A stretch of 16,203 nucleotides of DNA from CBDCFL01 sp050300875 (GTDB lineage: Bacteria > Pseudomonadota > Alphaproteobacteria > Rhodobacterales > Rhodobacteraceae), in assembly GCA_050300875.1 (NCBI GenBank), contig JBNKYL010000054.1, positions 1 to 16,203 on the forward strand, given 5' to 3'. The translations under genes were made by a program, and so were the position numbers. The notes beneath the pieces were generated by a model. The model did no database searches and was not told the DNA's origin. It saw nothing but the letters and a program-made list of their open reading frames with translations. Shown in pieces: positions 1 to 7,444 of this stretch. Each line of letters opens with the position of its first letter. Position 1 is the first letter of the stretch.

Positions 1-331
1 GGATCAGCGAGGCACGGTGCGGCACTGCGACCCCTGTCAGCCGTTCGATGGCCAGACACCAGGCATGTTCCTGGTTCATCGGCGCCACGTAATCCAGACG
101 GTCCAAATAGGGCAGGTTCTGCAGATAGGTGCGGCTTTCCATCAGCTTTTCGGTGCCGCGATGCAGCAGACCGATATGCGGGTCGCAGCGTTCGACGACT
201 TCGCCGTCCAGTTCCAAAACCAAACGCAAAACACCATGCGCAGCAGGGTGTTGCGGTCCGAAGTTGATGTTGAAATTGCGGATCTGTTGCTGGCCCGTCT
301 GGGCGTCGTTGAACTTGGAGCCGTCCATCAT
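1..331 (-). CDS. nuoD: NADH-quinone oxidoreductase subunit D, 5' part (runs off the window)
   Basis: First 110 codons of the 49 kDa subunit of respiratory complex I, a peripheral-arm protein that helps form the quinone site next to cluster N2. The visible N-terminus carries the family motif FGPQHPAAHGVLR (about residues 24-36), then LELDGEVVERCDPHIGLLHRG and the YLDRLDYVAPMNQEHAW segment, all diagnostic of NuoD. Two ATG codons stand in tandem at 331 and 328. The strong AAGGAGG ribosome site lies 7 bases before the first, so I chose 331. This ATG overlaps the nuoC stop (ATGA), which implies translational coupling. The gene continues past base 1, so nothing can be said about its C-terminus. Confidence 0.96.
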   Translation of the reverse strand, partial: MMDGSKFNDAQTGQQQIRNFNINFGPQHPAAHGVLRLVLELDGEVVERCDPHIGLLHRGTEKLMESRTYLQNLPYLDRLDYVAPMNQEHAWCLAIERLTGVAVPHRASLI

Positions 332-933
332 TTCGCAGCCTCCTTTTCATCGCCGGGCAGGATGTATTCAGCACCCTCCCAAGGCGACATGAAATCGAAC
401 TGCCGGTATTCCTGAACCAACGACACCGGTTCATAGACCACCTTCTTTTCGACCTCGTCATACCGGACCTCGGTATACCCCGTGGTCGGAAAATCCTTGC
501 GCAGCGGATGGCCGGTGAACCCGTAATCAGTCAGCAGGCGGCGCATATCCGGATGGCCGGAAAAGGCGATACCAAACATGTCGAACACTTCGCGTTCGAA
601 CCAGCCGGCAGACGGATGAATGGACGTGATCGACGGCGCCATGTCACCTTCGCGCACCGCAACACGCAGTCGGATGCGGTGGTTACGATACATCGACAGG
701 AAGTGATAGACGACATCGAACCGGGCTTCGCGGCCCGGGTAATCGACGGCGGTGATATCGACCAGCGACGAGAACCGGCAAGCGGCATCGGTGCGCAGGA
801 AGTCGACGAAATCGGCTAGGCCAGTGGCAGTCACATCCAGCGTCAGCTCGCCAAATGCGACCTGATGGCCCAGCACATGGTCTGGCCGTTTCAGTTCGAT
901 ATGCGCGGCAAGTTCGTTCAAGGCTTCGCTCAT
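328..933 (-). CDS. nuoC: NADH-quinone oxidoreductase subunit C (30 kDa)
   Basis: A 201-residue peripheral-arm subunit of complex I that packs against NuoD and NuoB. The complex I 30 kDa signature is clear: EREVFDMFGIAFSGHP at about residues 113-128, followed by PLRKDFP at about 143-149. The C-terminus has the usual YRQFDFMSPWEG. Length is normal for a stand-alone alphaproteobacterial NuoC (not the NuoCD fusion of enterics). A GTG at 936 is also possible, but the ATG at 933 has GAGG spaced 5 bases upstream, so I prefer it. The start lies 2 bases after the nuoB stop, and the stop overlaps the nuoD ATG, consistent with one nuoABCD transcript. Confidence 0.96.
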   Translation of the reverse strand: MSEALNELAAHIELKRPDHVLGHQVAFGELTLDVTATGLADFVDFLRTDAACRFSSLVDITAVDYPGREARFDVVYHFLSMYRNHRIRLRVAVREGDMAPSITSIHPSAGWFEREVFDMFGIAFSGHPDMRRLLTDYGFTGHPLRKDFPTTGYTEVRYDEVEKKVVYEPVSLVQEYRQFDFMSPWEGAEYILPGDEKEAAK

Positions 934-935
934 CA

Positions 936-1466
936 CTACCTCACGATCGTGCCGGTGCGGCGCATCTTGCGTTGAAGTTGCAGGATGCCGTAAAGCAGCG
1001 CCTCGGCCGTCGGCGGGCAGCCCGGAACGTAGATGTCCACGGGCACGATGCGGTCGCAGCCGCGCACCACCGAATAGCTGTAGTGGTAATAGCCGCCGCC
1101 ATTGGCGCAGGACCCCATCGACAACACGTAACGCGGTTCGGGCATCTGGTCATAGACCTTGCGCAAAGCCGGGGCCATCTTGTTGGTCAACGTGCCCGCA
1201 ACGATCATCAGGTCGGACTGGCGCGGGGACGCGCGCGGGGCGATCCCGAAGCGTTCGGCATCATAGCGCGGCATGGAGGTGTGCATCATTTCGACAGCGC
1301 AGCAGGCCAGCCCGAAGGTCATCCAGTGCAACGACCCGGTACGCGCCCAGTTGATCACGTCTTCGGTCGTGGTCAGCAAGAAGCCCTTGTCCTGCAATTC
1401 ACGGTTCACCGCGGCGGTGACAACTTCCTTGTCGGCGCCGACCTGGTTTCCGGTCATCACTCCCAT
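936..1466 (-). CDS. nuoB: NADH-quinone oxidoreductase subunit B (cluster N2 subunit)
   Basis: Complex I subunit that holds the terminal [4Fe-4S] cluster N2, which passes electrons to quinone. All four expected ligands are visible: tandem Cys55-Cys56 in GLACCAVEM, Cys120 in SMGSCANGG and Cys150 in YVPGCPPT. At 176 residues it is a normal size. Start choice: the ATG at 1466 has AAGGGG 7 bases upstream, while the ATG at 1457 (173 residues) exactly overlaps the nuoA stop as TGATG but has its GGGAG only 2 bases away. An extension to 1487 is open but adds sequence lying inside nuoA. Third gene boundary of the nuo operon with overlap. Confidence 0.96.
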   Translation of the reverse strand: MGVMTGNQVGADKEVVTAAVNRELQDKGFLLTTTEDVINWARTGSLHWMTFGLACCAVEMMHTSMPRYDAERFGIAPRASPRQSDLMIVAGTLTNKMAPALRKVYDQMPEPRYVLSMGSCANGGGYYHYSYSVVRGCDRIVPVDIYVPGCPPTAEALLYGILQLQRKMRRTGTIVR

Positions 1467-1822
1467 TCCAGGGCCCCTTTCTTCCATTCATAGGCAAAGC
1501 CGATGGTCAGAACGGCCAGGAACACCATCATCGACCAGAAGCCCACAAGCCCCACATCCTTGAAGGCCACGGCCCAAGGGAAGAGGAAAGCGATTTCCAG
1601 ATCGAAGATGATGAAAAGGATCGAAACGAGGTAGAACCGCACGTCGAACTTCATACGCGCATCATCGAAGGCGTTGAAACCGCATTCGTAGGCGCTGAGT
1701 TTTTCGGGATCGGGGTTGCGCACCGCGATGATGACGGCGGCCAACACCAGCAGCAATCCGATGCCACCGGCGACCACGAGAAAAATGACAATGGGAAGGT
1801 ATTCTCTGAGCAGATCTTCCAA
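1457..1822 (-). CDS. nuoA: NADH-quinone oxidoreductase subunit A, TTG start
   Basis: A 121-residue membrane subunit of complex I, near the junction of the membrane and peripheral arms. Three hydrophobic helices are visible: about residues 9-33, 63-85 and 93-110. The conserved loop SAYECGFNAFDDARMKFDVRF lies between helices 1 and 2 and is the most diagnostic stretch of NuoA. The start codon is TTG (1822-1820). It is supported by AAGGAG at 1830-1835, 7 bases upstream, and by the alignment of the MEDLLREYLPI N-terminus with relatives as remembered; no nearby ATG fits. First gene of the nuo operon; the start of the transcript is probably the promoter at 1874-1902. Confidence 0.95.
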   Translation of the reverse strand: MEDLLREYLPIVIFLVVAGGIGLLLVLAAVIIAVRNPDPEKLSAYECGFNAFDDARMKFDVRFYLVSILFIIFDLEIAFLFPWAVAFKDVGLVGFWSMMVFLAVLTIGFAYEWKKGALEWE

Positions 1823-1829
1823 CGCGTTG

Positions 1830-1835
1830 CTCCTT
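1830..1835 (-). promoter_or_regulatory. Ribosome binding site that fixes the nuoA TTG start
   Basis: AAGGAG on the minus strand, 7 bases before a TTG codon. No ATG or GTG with a comparable site lies nearby in the nuoA frame, so this site decides the start. Confidence 0.7.
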
Positions 1836-1873
1836 GACCAGTGCCGCAGTGCAGCGGCCTTCGGGTTGGTCAG

Positions 1874-1902
1874 GGTTTATCCCCGCCCTTTGGCAGGGTC
1901 AA
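1874..1902 (-). promoter_or_regulatory. Candidate nuo operon promoter
   Basis: On the minus strand TTGACC (1897-1902) is followed after 16-17 bases by ATAAAC/TAAACC (1874-1880). It lies in the 125-base gap between the mccA stop and nuoA, about 50 bases before the TTG start. The -35 is good (5 of 6 to TTGACA) and the -10 is mediocre, so the call is tentative. Confidence 0.4.
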
Positions 1903-1947
1903 CGGCTTGGGGGTGAAGAATCAGTTAATTCAACAGTTGGAATTTGT

Positions 1948-3879
1948 TCAGGAAGCGTGCGGCACTTCAGGGGCCAGCACGACGATCGCTGCCCCTGCCT
2001 CGGCCTGGGTGCCGGGCATGGCCGCAACCTCGGCTACGATACCGTCACGCGGGGCGGTCAGGGCGTGTTCCATCTTCATGGCTTCCATGATCGCCAGCTT
2101 CTGACCGGCAGTCACCGTGTCGCCGGCCACCACGAAAACATCGCGCACCAGACCCGGCATCGGGGCCAGCACAGCATCACCCGAAGCCGCACCCTGCCCG
2201 CCCACATCCAGCGGGTCATGCAAGGTAAAATGATGGCTAGGGGCACCGAAAACACTGACATTTTCGCCGATCCGCGCAATGCGCATGGGCTGTCCGCCGA
2301 TGCGCCATCCCTGCCCGTCATGACTGGCGGTCAGATCGACGTCATCGACGGTGATGATCACCTGTCCGGGCCGTTCAATGCGAACTTTTCCGCTGATTTC
2401 GCCGACCGAGACGGCCTGCGCCATGCCGGGCCAGATCGCGAACCCAGCCAACGGCGCGCGCGCCGCGTCTTCGCCAAACGCCGCCAAAAGGGCAGCGGCC
2501 TGAACCTGCGGTGTCGGCTGGGGCGCGGCGGCAAGGTTCGGGTTGCGCCCGATCAGGCCGGTATCGACGCGTGCCGCGATAAAATCGGCATCGGTTGCCA
2601 GCGCGTGCAGGAAATTCAGGTTGGTAACAGTGCCCGCAATCTCGGTCTGCTCCAGCGCCCCCGCCAGGCGGGCCAGCGCCGTTGCGCGGTCGGGACCGTG
2701 AACGGTCAGCTTGGCGATCATCGGGTCGTAGTGCGGGGTGATCGTGTCGCCGGGGCGCACACCAGTATCGATGCGCGCATCTGGCGCGAATTTCAGATGG
2801 TCCAGCCGACCCGTGGCAGGCAGGAAACCCGCAGCGGCATCTTCGGCATATAGACGCGCTTCGAAAGCGTGGCCGTTCAGGGGGATTTGGTCCTGCATCA
2901 AGGGCAATGGCGCGCCAGCGGCGAAGCGCAGCTGCCATTCGACCAGATCGATCCCGGTGATCGCCTCGGTCACCGGATGTTCGACCTGCAACCGCGTGTT
3001 CATTTCCATGAACCAGAAACGGTCGGGGCGCAGCCCGTCCGACCCGTCGACGATGAATTCAACGGTGCCCGCGCCCTTGTAACCTATCGCTTCGGCTGCC
3101 CGCACGGCGGCTAGCCCCATGGCGTTGCGCATCGCAGCGGTCATGCCGGGCGCCGGGGCTTCCTCGATCACCTTCTGGTGGCGTCGCTGCAAGGAACAGT
3201 CGCGTTCATACAGGTGCACAGCCTTCTGACCGTCGCCAAAGACCTGCACCTCGATATGGCGGGGCTTTTGGACGAATTTCTCGATCAGCACCGCGTCATT
3301 GCCGAACGCCGCCCGCGCTTCGTTGCGCGCCGATGCCAGCGCATCGGTGAAATCGGCAGGGGTTTCGACAAGCCGCATCCCCTTGCCGCCGCCACCGGCA
3401 ACCGCCTTGATCAGCACCGGGTAGCCAATCGTATCGGCAGCACCCGACAGGTGTTCCGGGTCCTGGTTTTCGCCATGATAGCCGGGCACGATCGGCACGC
3501 CCGCCTTTTCCATCAACGCCTTTGCCGCGTCCTTCAGTCCCATCGCGCGGATCGCATCTGCCGAGGGGCCAATGAATGTGATGCCCGCCGCATCGCAGGC
3601 TTCTACAAAATCAGGGTTTTCCGACAGGAAACCATAGCCTGGATGGATTGCCTGCGCACCGGTGGCTTTTGCCGCTTCGATGATGCGGTCCGCTTTGAGA
3701 TAGCTTTCGGCCGGGGCCGGTGGGCCGATATGCACCGCCTCGTCGGCCAGTGCGACATGTCGCGCCTGCGCGTCAGCGTCGGAATAGACGGCCACGGTTT
3801 TCACGCCCAGTTTACGGGCAGTGTCGATGACACGGCAGGCAATTTCGCCGCGATTGGCGATGAGGATCTTGTCAAACAT
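1948..3879 (-). CDS. mccA: 3-methylcrotonyl-CoA carboxylase, biotin-containing alpha subunit
   Basis: A 643-residue biotin-dependent carboxylase subunit. It carboxylates its own biotin with bicarbonate and ATP for transfer to 3-methylcrotonyl-CoA in leucine breakdown. Domains in order: biotin carboxylase N-terminal domain (FDKILIANRGEIACRV, residues 2-17), ATP-grasp with the glycine-rich loop GGGGKGMR (about 162-169) and EMNTRLQVEHPVT (about 292-304), biotin carboxylase C-terminal domain to about 440, a linker/BT domain, and a C-terminal biotinyl domain with EAMKMEH, where Lys602 is the biotin site. The start at 3879 is chosen because FDKILIANRG is the usual N-terminus; an upstream extension falls inside mccB. 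It begins 4 bases after the mccB stop. The substrate is inferred from the mccB and ivd neighbours; propionyl-CoA carboxylase is the main alternative. Confidence 0.92.
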   Translation of the reverse strand: MFDKILIANRGEIACRVIDTARKLGVKTVAVYSDADAQARHVALADEAVHIGPPAPAESYLKADRIIEAAKATGAQAIHPGYGFLSENPDFVEACDAAGITFIGPSADAIRAMGLKDAAKALMEKAGVPIVPGYHGENQDPEHLSGAADTIGYPVLIKAVAGGGGKGMRLVETPADFTDALASARNEARAAFGNDAVLIEKFVQKPRHIEVQVFGDGQKAVHLYERDCSLQRRHQKVIEEAPAPGMTAAMRNAMGLAAVRAAEAIGYKGAGTVEFIVDGSDGLRPDRFWFMEMNTRLQVEHPVTEAITGIDLVEWQLRFAAGAPLPLMQDQIPLNGHAFEARLYAEDAAAGFLPATGRLDHLKFAPDARIDTGVRPGDTITPHYDPMIAKLTVHGPDRATALARLAGALEQTEIAGTVTNLNFLHALATDADFIAARVDTGLIGRNPNLAAAPQPTPQVQAAALLAAFGEDAARAPLAGFAIWPGMAQAVSVGEISGKVRIERPGQVIITVDDVDLTASHDGQGWRIGGQPMRIARIGENVSVFGAPSHHFTLHDPLDVGGQGAASGDAVLAPMPGLVRDVFVVAGDTVTAGQKLAIMEAMKMEHALTAPRDGIVAEVAAMPGTQAEAGAAIVVLAPEVPHAS

Positions 3880-3883
3880 CGGC

Positions 3884-5491
3884 CTACATCCTGAACACAC
3901 CGAAACGCGTTTCTTCGATGGGGGCGTTCAGAGATGCCATCAGCGATAACCCCAGCACCTCGCGCGATTTGCGCGGGTCGATGATGCCGTCATCCCATAG
4001 CCGGGCCGATGCGTAGAGCGGGTGCGACTGGCGTTCGAACATGTCCAAGGTTGGACGCTTGAACTCGACCTCGTCTTGCGCCGACCATGATCCCCCCGCA
4101 CGTTCGATCCCGTCGCGTTTGACGGTCGCAAGAACACCTGCCGCCTGTTCGCCCCCCATCACAGAAATACGCGAATTGGGCCAGGTCCACAGGAAACGCG
4201 GGTCATAGGCCCGACCTGCCATGCCGTAATTACCTGCACCAAACGAGCCGCCGACCAGCATTGTGATCTTGGGCACCGAGGTCGTTGCCACAGCTGTGAC
4301 CATCTTGGCGCCATGCCGCGCAATGCCTTCGTTTTCGTATTTCCGACCGACCATGAACCCCGTGATGTTCTGCAGGAAAACCAACGGGACATGACGCTGC
4401 GAACAAAGCTCGACAAAATGCGCAGCCTTCTGAGCGCTTTCGGAAAACAGCACGCCATTATTGGCGATGATCCCGACCGGGCAGCCCAAAACATGGGCGA
4501 AACCTGTCACAAGTGTTTCACCGAACCGCGCCTTGAATTCATCGAAACGCGAGCCATCGACCATGCGCGCAATCACCTCGCGGATATCATAGGGCGTACG
4601 CAGGTCGGCGGGCACGACGCCAAGGATTTCTTCGGGGTCATAGGCCGGGTCTTCGGGTGTGGCCAATTGTAGGGTAGGTCCTGATCCAACCCCCAAATTC
4701 GCTACCGCCCGCCGCGCGAGCGCCAGAGCATGCGCATCGTTTTCGGCCAGGTAATCTGCAACGCCGGACAGGCGAGTATGCACATCGCCACCGCCCAGGT
4801 CTTCGGCGGTTACAACCTCGCCCGTGGCGGCCTTGACCAATGGCGGGCCGGCCAGAAAGATCGTGCCCTGGTCTTTCACGATGATCGACACATCGGACAT
4901 GGCAGGCACATATGCACCGCCCGCTGTACACGACCCCATGACCACCGCAATCTGGGCGATGCCCTTGGCCGACATCTGCGCCTGATTGAAAAAGATGCGC
5001 CCAAAATGGTCACGGTCGGGGAAGACCTCGTCCTGGTTGGGTAGGTTCGCGCCACCGCTATCGACCAGATAGATGCAGGGCAGATGGCATTCCGCCGCGA
5101 TCTGTTGCGCGCGCAAGTGCTTTTTGACTGTCATCGGGTAATAGGTGCCGCCTTTGACCGTGGCGTCATTGGCCACGATCATGCAGTCGCGTCCGCTGAC
5201 CCTGCCGATCCCTGCAATCACACCCGCGCCGGGGGCGGCGCCTTCATACATTCCATGGGCGGCCGTGGCGGCAATTTCCAAGAAGGGCGATCCGGGGTCC
5301 AACAGGTTTGCCACCCGATCTCGCGGCAGCATCTTGCCACGCGAAGTATGACGGTCACGGGACTTCTGGCCGCCGCCAGCTGCGGCGATTGCTGCAGCTT
5401 CGCGGACCTGTTCAAGGGCGGTAACATGGGCGGCGCGGTTTGCAGTGGCCTGCTCCGACCCCGGAACGAAACTTGATGATAGCTTGGTCAT
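3884..5491 (-). CDS. mccB: 3-methylcrotonyl-CoA carboxylase, carboxyltransferase beta subunit
   Basis: A 535-residue acyl-CoA carboxyltransferase that moves CO2 from biotin on MccA to 3-methylcrotonyl-CoA, giving 3-methylglutaconyl-CoA. Two crotonase-like halves are visible. The N half has VANDATVKGGTYYPMTVKK and GSCTAGGAYVPAM (about residues 186-198). The C half has NITGFMVGRKYE and GGSFGAGNYGMAGRAY, which are typical of MCC beta rather than propionyl-CoA or acetyl-CoA carboxylases. The start at 5491 (MTKLSSSF) gives the family's usual length; the upstream extension to 5542 is not supported. It lies 4 bases upstream of mccA. The 340-base stretch before it probably holds its own promoter, since a plus-strand gene separates it from ivd. 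Confidence 0.94.
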   Translation of the reverse strand: MTKLSSSFVPGSEQATANRAAHVTALEQVREAAAIAAAGGGQKSRDRHTSRGKMLPRDRVANLLDPGSPFLEIAATAAHGMYEGAAPGAGVIAGIGRVSGRDCMIVANDATVKGGTYYPMTVKKHLRAQQIAAECHLPCIYLVDSGGANLPNQDEVFPDRDHFGRIFFNQAQMSAKGIAQIAVVMGSCTAGGAYVPAMSDVSIIVKDQGTIFLAGPPLVKAATGEVVTAEDLGGGDVHTRLSGVADYLAENDAHALALARRAVANLGVGSGPTLQLATPEDPAYDPEEILGVVPADLRTPYDIREVIARMVDGSRFDEFKARFGETLVTGFAHVLGCPVGIIANNGVLFSESAQKAAHFVELCSQRHVPLVFLQNITGFMVGRKYENEGIARHGAKMVTAVATTSVPKITMLVGGSFGAGNYGMAGRAYDPRFLWTWPNSRISVMGGEQAAGVLATVKRDGIERAGGSWSAQDEVEFKRPTLDMFERQSHPLYASARLWDDGIIDPRKSREVLGLSLMASLNAPIEETRFGVFRM

Positions 5492-5831
5492 AGGTTCAGC
5501 CCCCGACCATACGCATGCAAATGGCTTGTTTCGAATCGGCACCGGACCTATGGCTGCCCGCCTGATCCAACCGCTTCAATGAGGTCGACATGCTTGTCAG
5601 ATCCCACATTGAGACTTCAAGGCCACCCGCAGCTCGCGACTGAGCTTCGCGGGCCGAGGGCCCTATTCCCAATTCAGTGAACGGAAGGCCCCGCGCGCGG
5701 CGCGGGTTTGGATCATGTATGTTCGTTTTGTTACGCCCAAGCGCGACAGCTGCGCCCGGTGCGAGGTCGGTATTTTTGGACCCGCTTACGCCATTCGCCG
5801 GCTGTAAACCCCGACCAATGCACCTTGGCAG
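5492..5831. other. Stretch without a confident gene between mccB and the small plus-strand gene
   Basis: About 340 bases between two divergent starts. A minus-strand frame stays open across it (5496-6137), but its third codon positions are not clearly GC-enriched in the part sampled and the protein is not recognisable. Two short GC-rich hairpins are visible: GGGCC-GAG-GGCCC near 5651-5663 and CCCGCG-N5-CGCGGG at 5690-5706. I could not find a convincing -35/-10 pair on either strand, though the mccB promoter should lie here. Confidence 0.4.
5690..5706. repeat. GC-rich inverted repeat in the mccB upstream region
   Basis: CCCGCG, five bases, CGCGGG. On the plus strand it is followed only by TTT, so it is a poor terminator. 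Its role is unknown. Confidence 0.35.
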
Positions 5832-6119
5832 GTGCGCGAAATCCATGCTGAATTGTGCTGGTTTGAACAAAACTTGCGCATCCCGCGCCGTTTTGCGGTT
5901 CAGCGCAACCGTGGGCGCGGATACCGCCGGGGGGTCTGTTGGTTCGTTGACGACGCGCGCCAGCATGTCTCGCATGGCCGCTATCTGGCCTGGCTGATCG
6001 AAGAAATGGGCGCACCGGTTGTCGAAATCGTCGCCGATGCCCCGGGCACGGTCTTGTGGCGAGACGATCATCAGGTCGTCGCCCTGCCGCGTGCGGACCA
6101 CCCGGTCGTATTCCACTGA
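5832..6119 (+). CDS. Small conserved-looking hypothetical protein
   Basis: A 95-residue plus-strand frame starting with GTG and ending 14 bases from the convergent ivd stop. The second half reads like a real small globular protein. The segments GVCWFVDDARQHV, YLAWLIEEMGAPV and PGTVLWRDDHQVVALP resemble, from memory, a widespread uncharacterised family of about 80-95 residues with the pattern xxWFxxxAxxHI...LxxxLEExGxxV...PGxVxYxDxxQVVAxP. Its function is not known. No transmembrane segment or metal motif is seen. Codon third positions are mostly G or C. A TAA at 5805-5807 limits upstream extension. The GTG has only a weak ribosome site, and a start a few codons later is possible. It is the only plus-strand gene in the window. 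Confidence 0.55.
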   Translation: MREIHAELCWFEQNLRIPRRFAVQRNRGRGYRRGVCWFVDDARQHVSHGRYLAWLIEEMGAPVVEIVADAPGTVLWRDDHQVVALPRADHPVVFH

Positions 6120-6133
6120 GCCGGGGCGGTGCA

Positions 6134-7297
6134 TCATCGCATCGCCCCCATCAATTCACGTCCGATCAGCATGCGGCGGATTTCGGACGTGCCCGCCCCG
6201 ATCTCCATCAGCTTGGCGTCACGGAAAATGCGGGACACGGCACTGTCATTCATGAAACCGGCGCCTCCCATGGCCTGAACGGCCTGATGGGCCACTTTCA
6301 TCGCCTCTTCGGACGCATAAAGCACACAAGCGGCAGCATCCTGGCGGGTCACTTCGCCTCGGTCACAGGACCGGGCAACCTCGTAGACATAGGCGCGGGC
6401 AGAATTCATCGCAGTATACATGTCAGCGATCTTGCCCTGCATCAGCTGGAAATCCCCGATCGGCCGTCCGAACTGCTTGCGTTCTGCCAGATAGGGCATG
6501 ACCTCGTCCAAACAGGCGGCCATGATCCCGGTCCCGATCCCAGACAGCACAACGCGTTCATAGTCCAGCCCAGACATCAGAACGCGCACGCCGCGGCCTT
6601 CTTCGCCCAGTACATTGTCAAAGGGAACCTCGACATCTTCAAAGATCAGTTCGGCGGTGTTTGAACCGCGCATGCCCATCTTGTCGAAATGCGGGGATGT
6701 CGAAAAACCCGTCATTTCCTTTTCGATCAGAAAGGCAGTGATACCCTTGCTTCCCGCATCCGGATCGGTCTTGGCATAGACGACCAGGGTATCGGCATCT
6801 GGCCCGTTGGTGATCCAGTACTTGTTGCCGTTCAGAACGTAGCGGTCGTTTTTCTTTTCTGCCCTGAGCGTCATCGACACCACGTCCGACCCGGCCCCGG
6901 CCTCTGACATGGCAAGGGCGCCGACATGTTCGCCAGATACAAGGCCCGGCAGGTATTTCGCCTTTTGCGCCTCGGTCCCGTTAAGTCGGATCTGATTGAC
7001 GCACAGGTTGGAATGAGCGCCGTAAGACAGCGACACGCTGGCCGAAGCCCGTGCGATTTCCTCGACCGCCACAACATGGGCAAGATATCCCATATCGGAC
7101 CCGCCGAATTCTTCTGGCACAGTGATACCGAGCAAGCCCAACTGGCCCATTTCCCGCCAAAGCTCGGCGGGGAAATTGTTTGACCGGTCGATGTCGACTG
7201 CCATCGGCTTCAGACGTTCCTGCGCCCAACGATAGACCATGTCACGCAAAGCGTTGACATCATCGCCAAGATCGAAACGCATCGAATGGTTGAACAT
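6134..7297 (-). CDS. ivd: Isovaleryl-CoA dehydrogenase
   Basis: A 387-residue FAD-dependent acyl-CoA dehydrogenase. It oxidises isovaleryl-CoA to 3-methylcrotonyl-CoA, the substrate of the MCC genes that follow, and passes electrons to ETF. Family motifs: ALAMSEAGAGSDV (about residues 127-139), WITNGPDADTLVVYAKT (161-177), and near the C-terminus QAMGGAGFMND and AGTSEIRR. The key point for specificity is the base: Glu247 in SGLDYERVV sits where isovaleryl-CoA dehydrogenases have their catalytic glutamate, unlike most acyl-CoA dehydrogenases, which use a glutamate about 120 residues later. The ATG at 7297 gives the standard length. It has its own promoter and a palindromic operator candidate just upstream. 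Confidence 0.95.
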   Translation of the reverse strand: MFNHSMRFDLGDDVNALRDMVYRWAQERLKPMAVDIDRSNNFPAELWREMGQLGLLGITVPEEFGGSDMGYLAHVVAVEEIARASASVSLSYGAHSNLCVNQIRLNGTEAQKAKYLPGLVSGEHVGALAMSEAGAGSDVVSMTLRAEKKNDRYVLNGNKYWITNGPDADTLVVYAKTDPDAGSKGITAFLIEKEMTGFSTSPHFDKMGMRGSNTAELIFEDVEVPFDNVLGEEGRGVRVLMSGLDYERVVLSGIGTGIMAACLDEVMPYLAERKQFGRPIGDFQLMQGKIADMYTAMNSARAYVYEVARSCDRGEVTRQDAAACVLYASEEAMKVAHQAVQAMGGAGFMNDSAVSRIFRDAKLMEIGAGTSEIRRMLIGRELMGAMR

Positions 7298-7317
7298 GGG
7301 TCAAATCCCGCCATTAT

Positions 7318-7331
7318 TGAACGCTTGTTCA
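7318..7331. promoter_or_regulatory. Palindromic operator candidate at the ivd promoter
   Basis: Perfect inverted repeat TGAAC-GCTT-GTTCA. With one mismatch it extends to ATTGAAC-N4-GTTCATT. It directly abuts and shares one base with the predicted -10, so a bound protein would cover the transcription start. The size and symmetry fit a TetR-type or similar acyl-CoA-responsive repressor, but no regulator gene is in the window and the factor is not identified. Confidence 0.5.
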
Positions 7332-7359
7332 TTTAGGCAGATTTAGTGGAGCCTGTCCA
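7331..7359 (-). promoter_or_regulatory. Candidate ivd promoter
   Basis: On the minus strand TGGACA (7354-7359, 5 of 6 to TTGACA) is followed after 17 bases by CTAAAT (7331-7336). It lies just downstream of the cysE terminator and about 35 bases before the ivd ATG. Confidence 0.45.
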
Positions 7360-7384
7360 GAATTTCGAACCGGGCCCTAAAACG

Positions 7385-7412
7385 AAAAAAACGCCGCCCG
7401 ACGAGGGGCGGC
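7385..7412 (-). terminator. Intrinsic terminator of cysE
   Basis: On the minus strand a perfect 7-bp stem, GCCGCCC pairing with GGGCGGC around a 6-base loop, is followed directly by G and a run of seven T. It starts 33 bases after the cysE stop and isolates ivd from the upstream genes. Confidence 0.9.
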
Positions 7413-7444
7413 ATTTCCAAAATGGTCAAGTCCTTGCGCGGCAA

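Noticed and set aside
1834..2853. Long plus-strand frame opposite mccA
   Set aside because: It is a shadow of the high-GC mccA gene; its translation has no family features.
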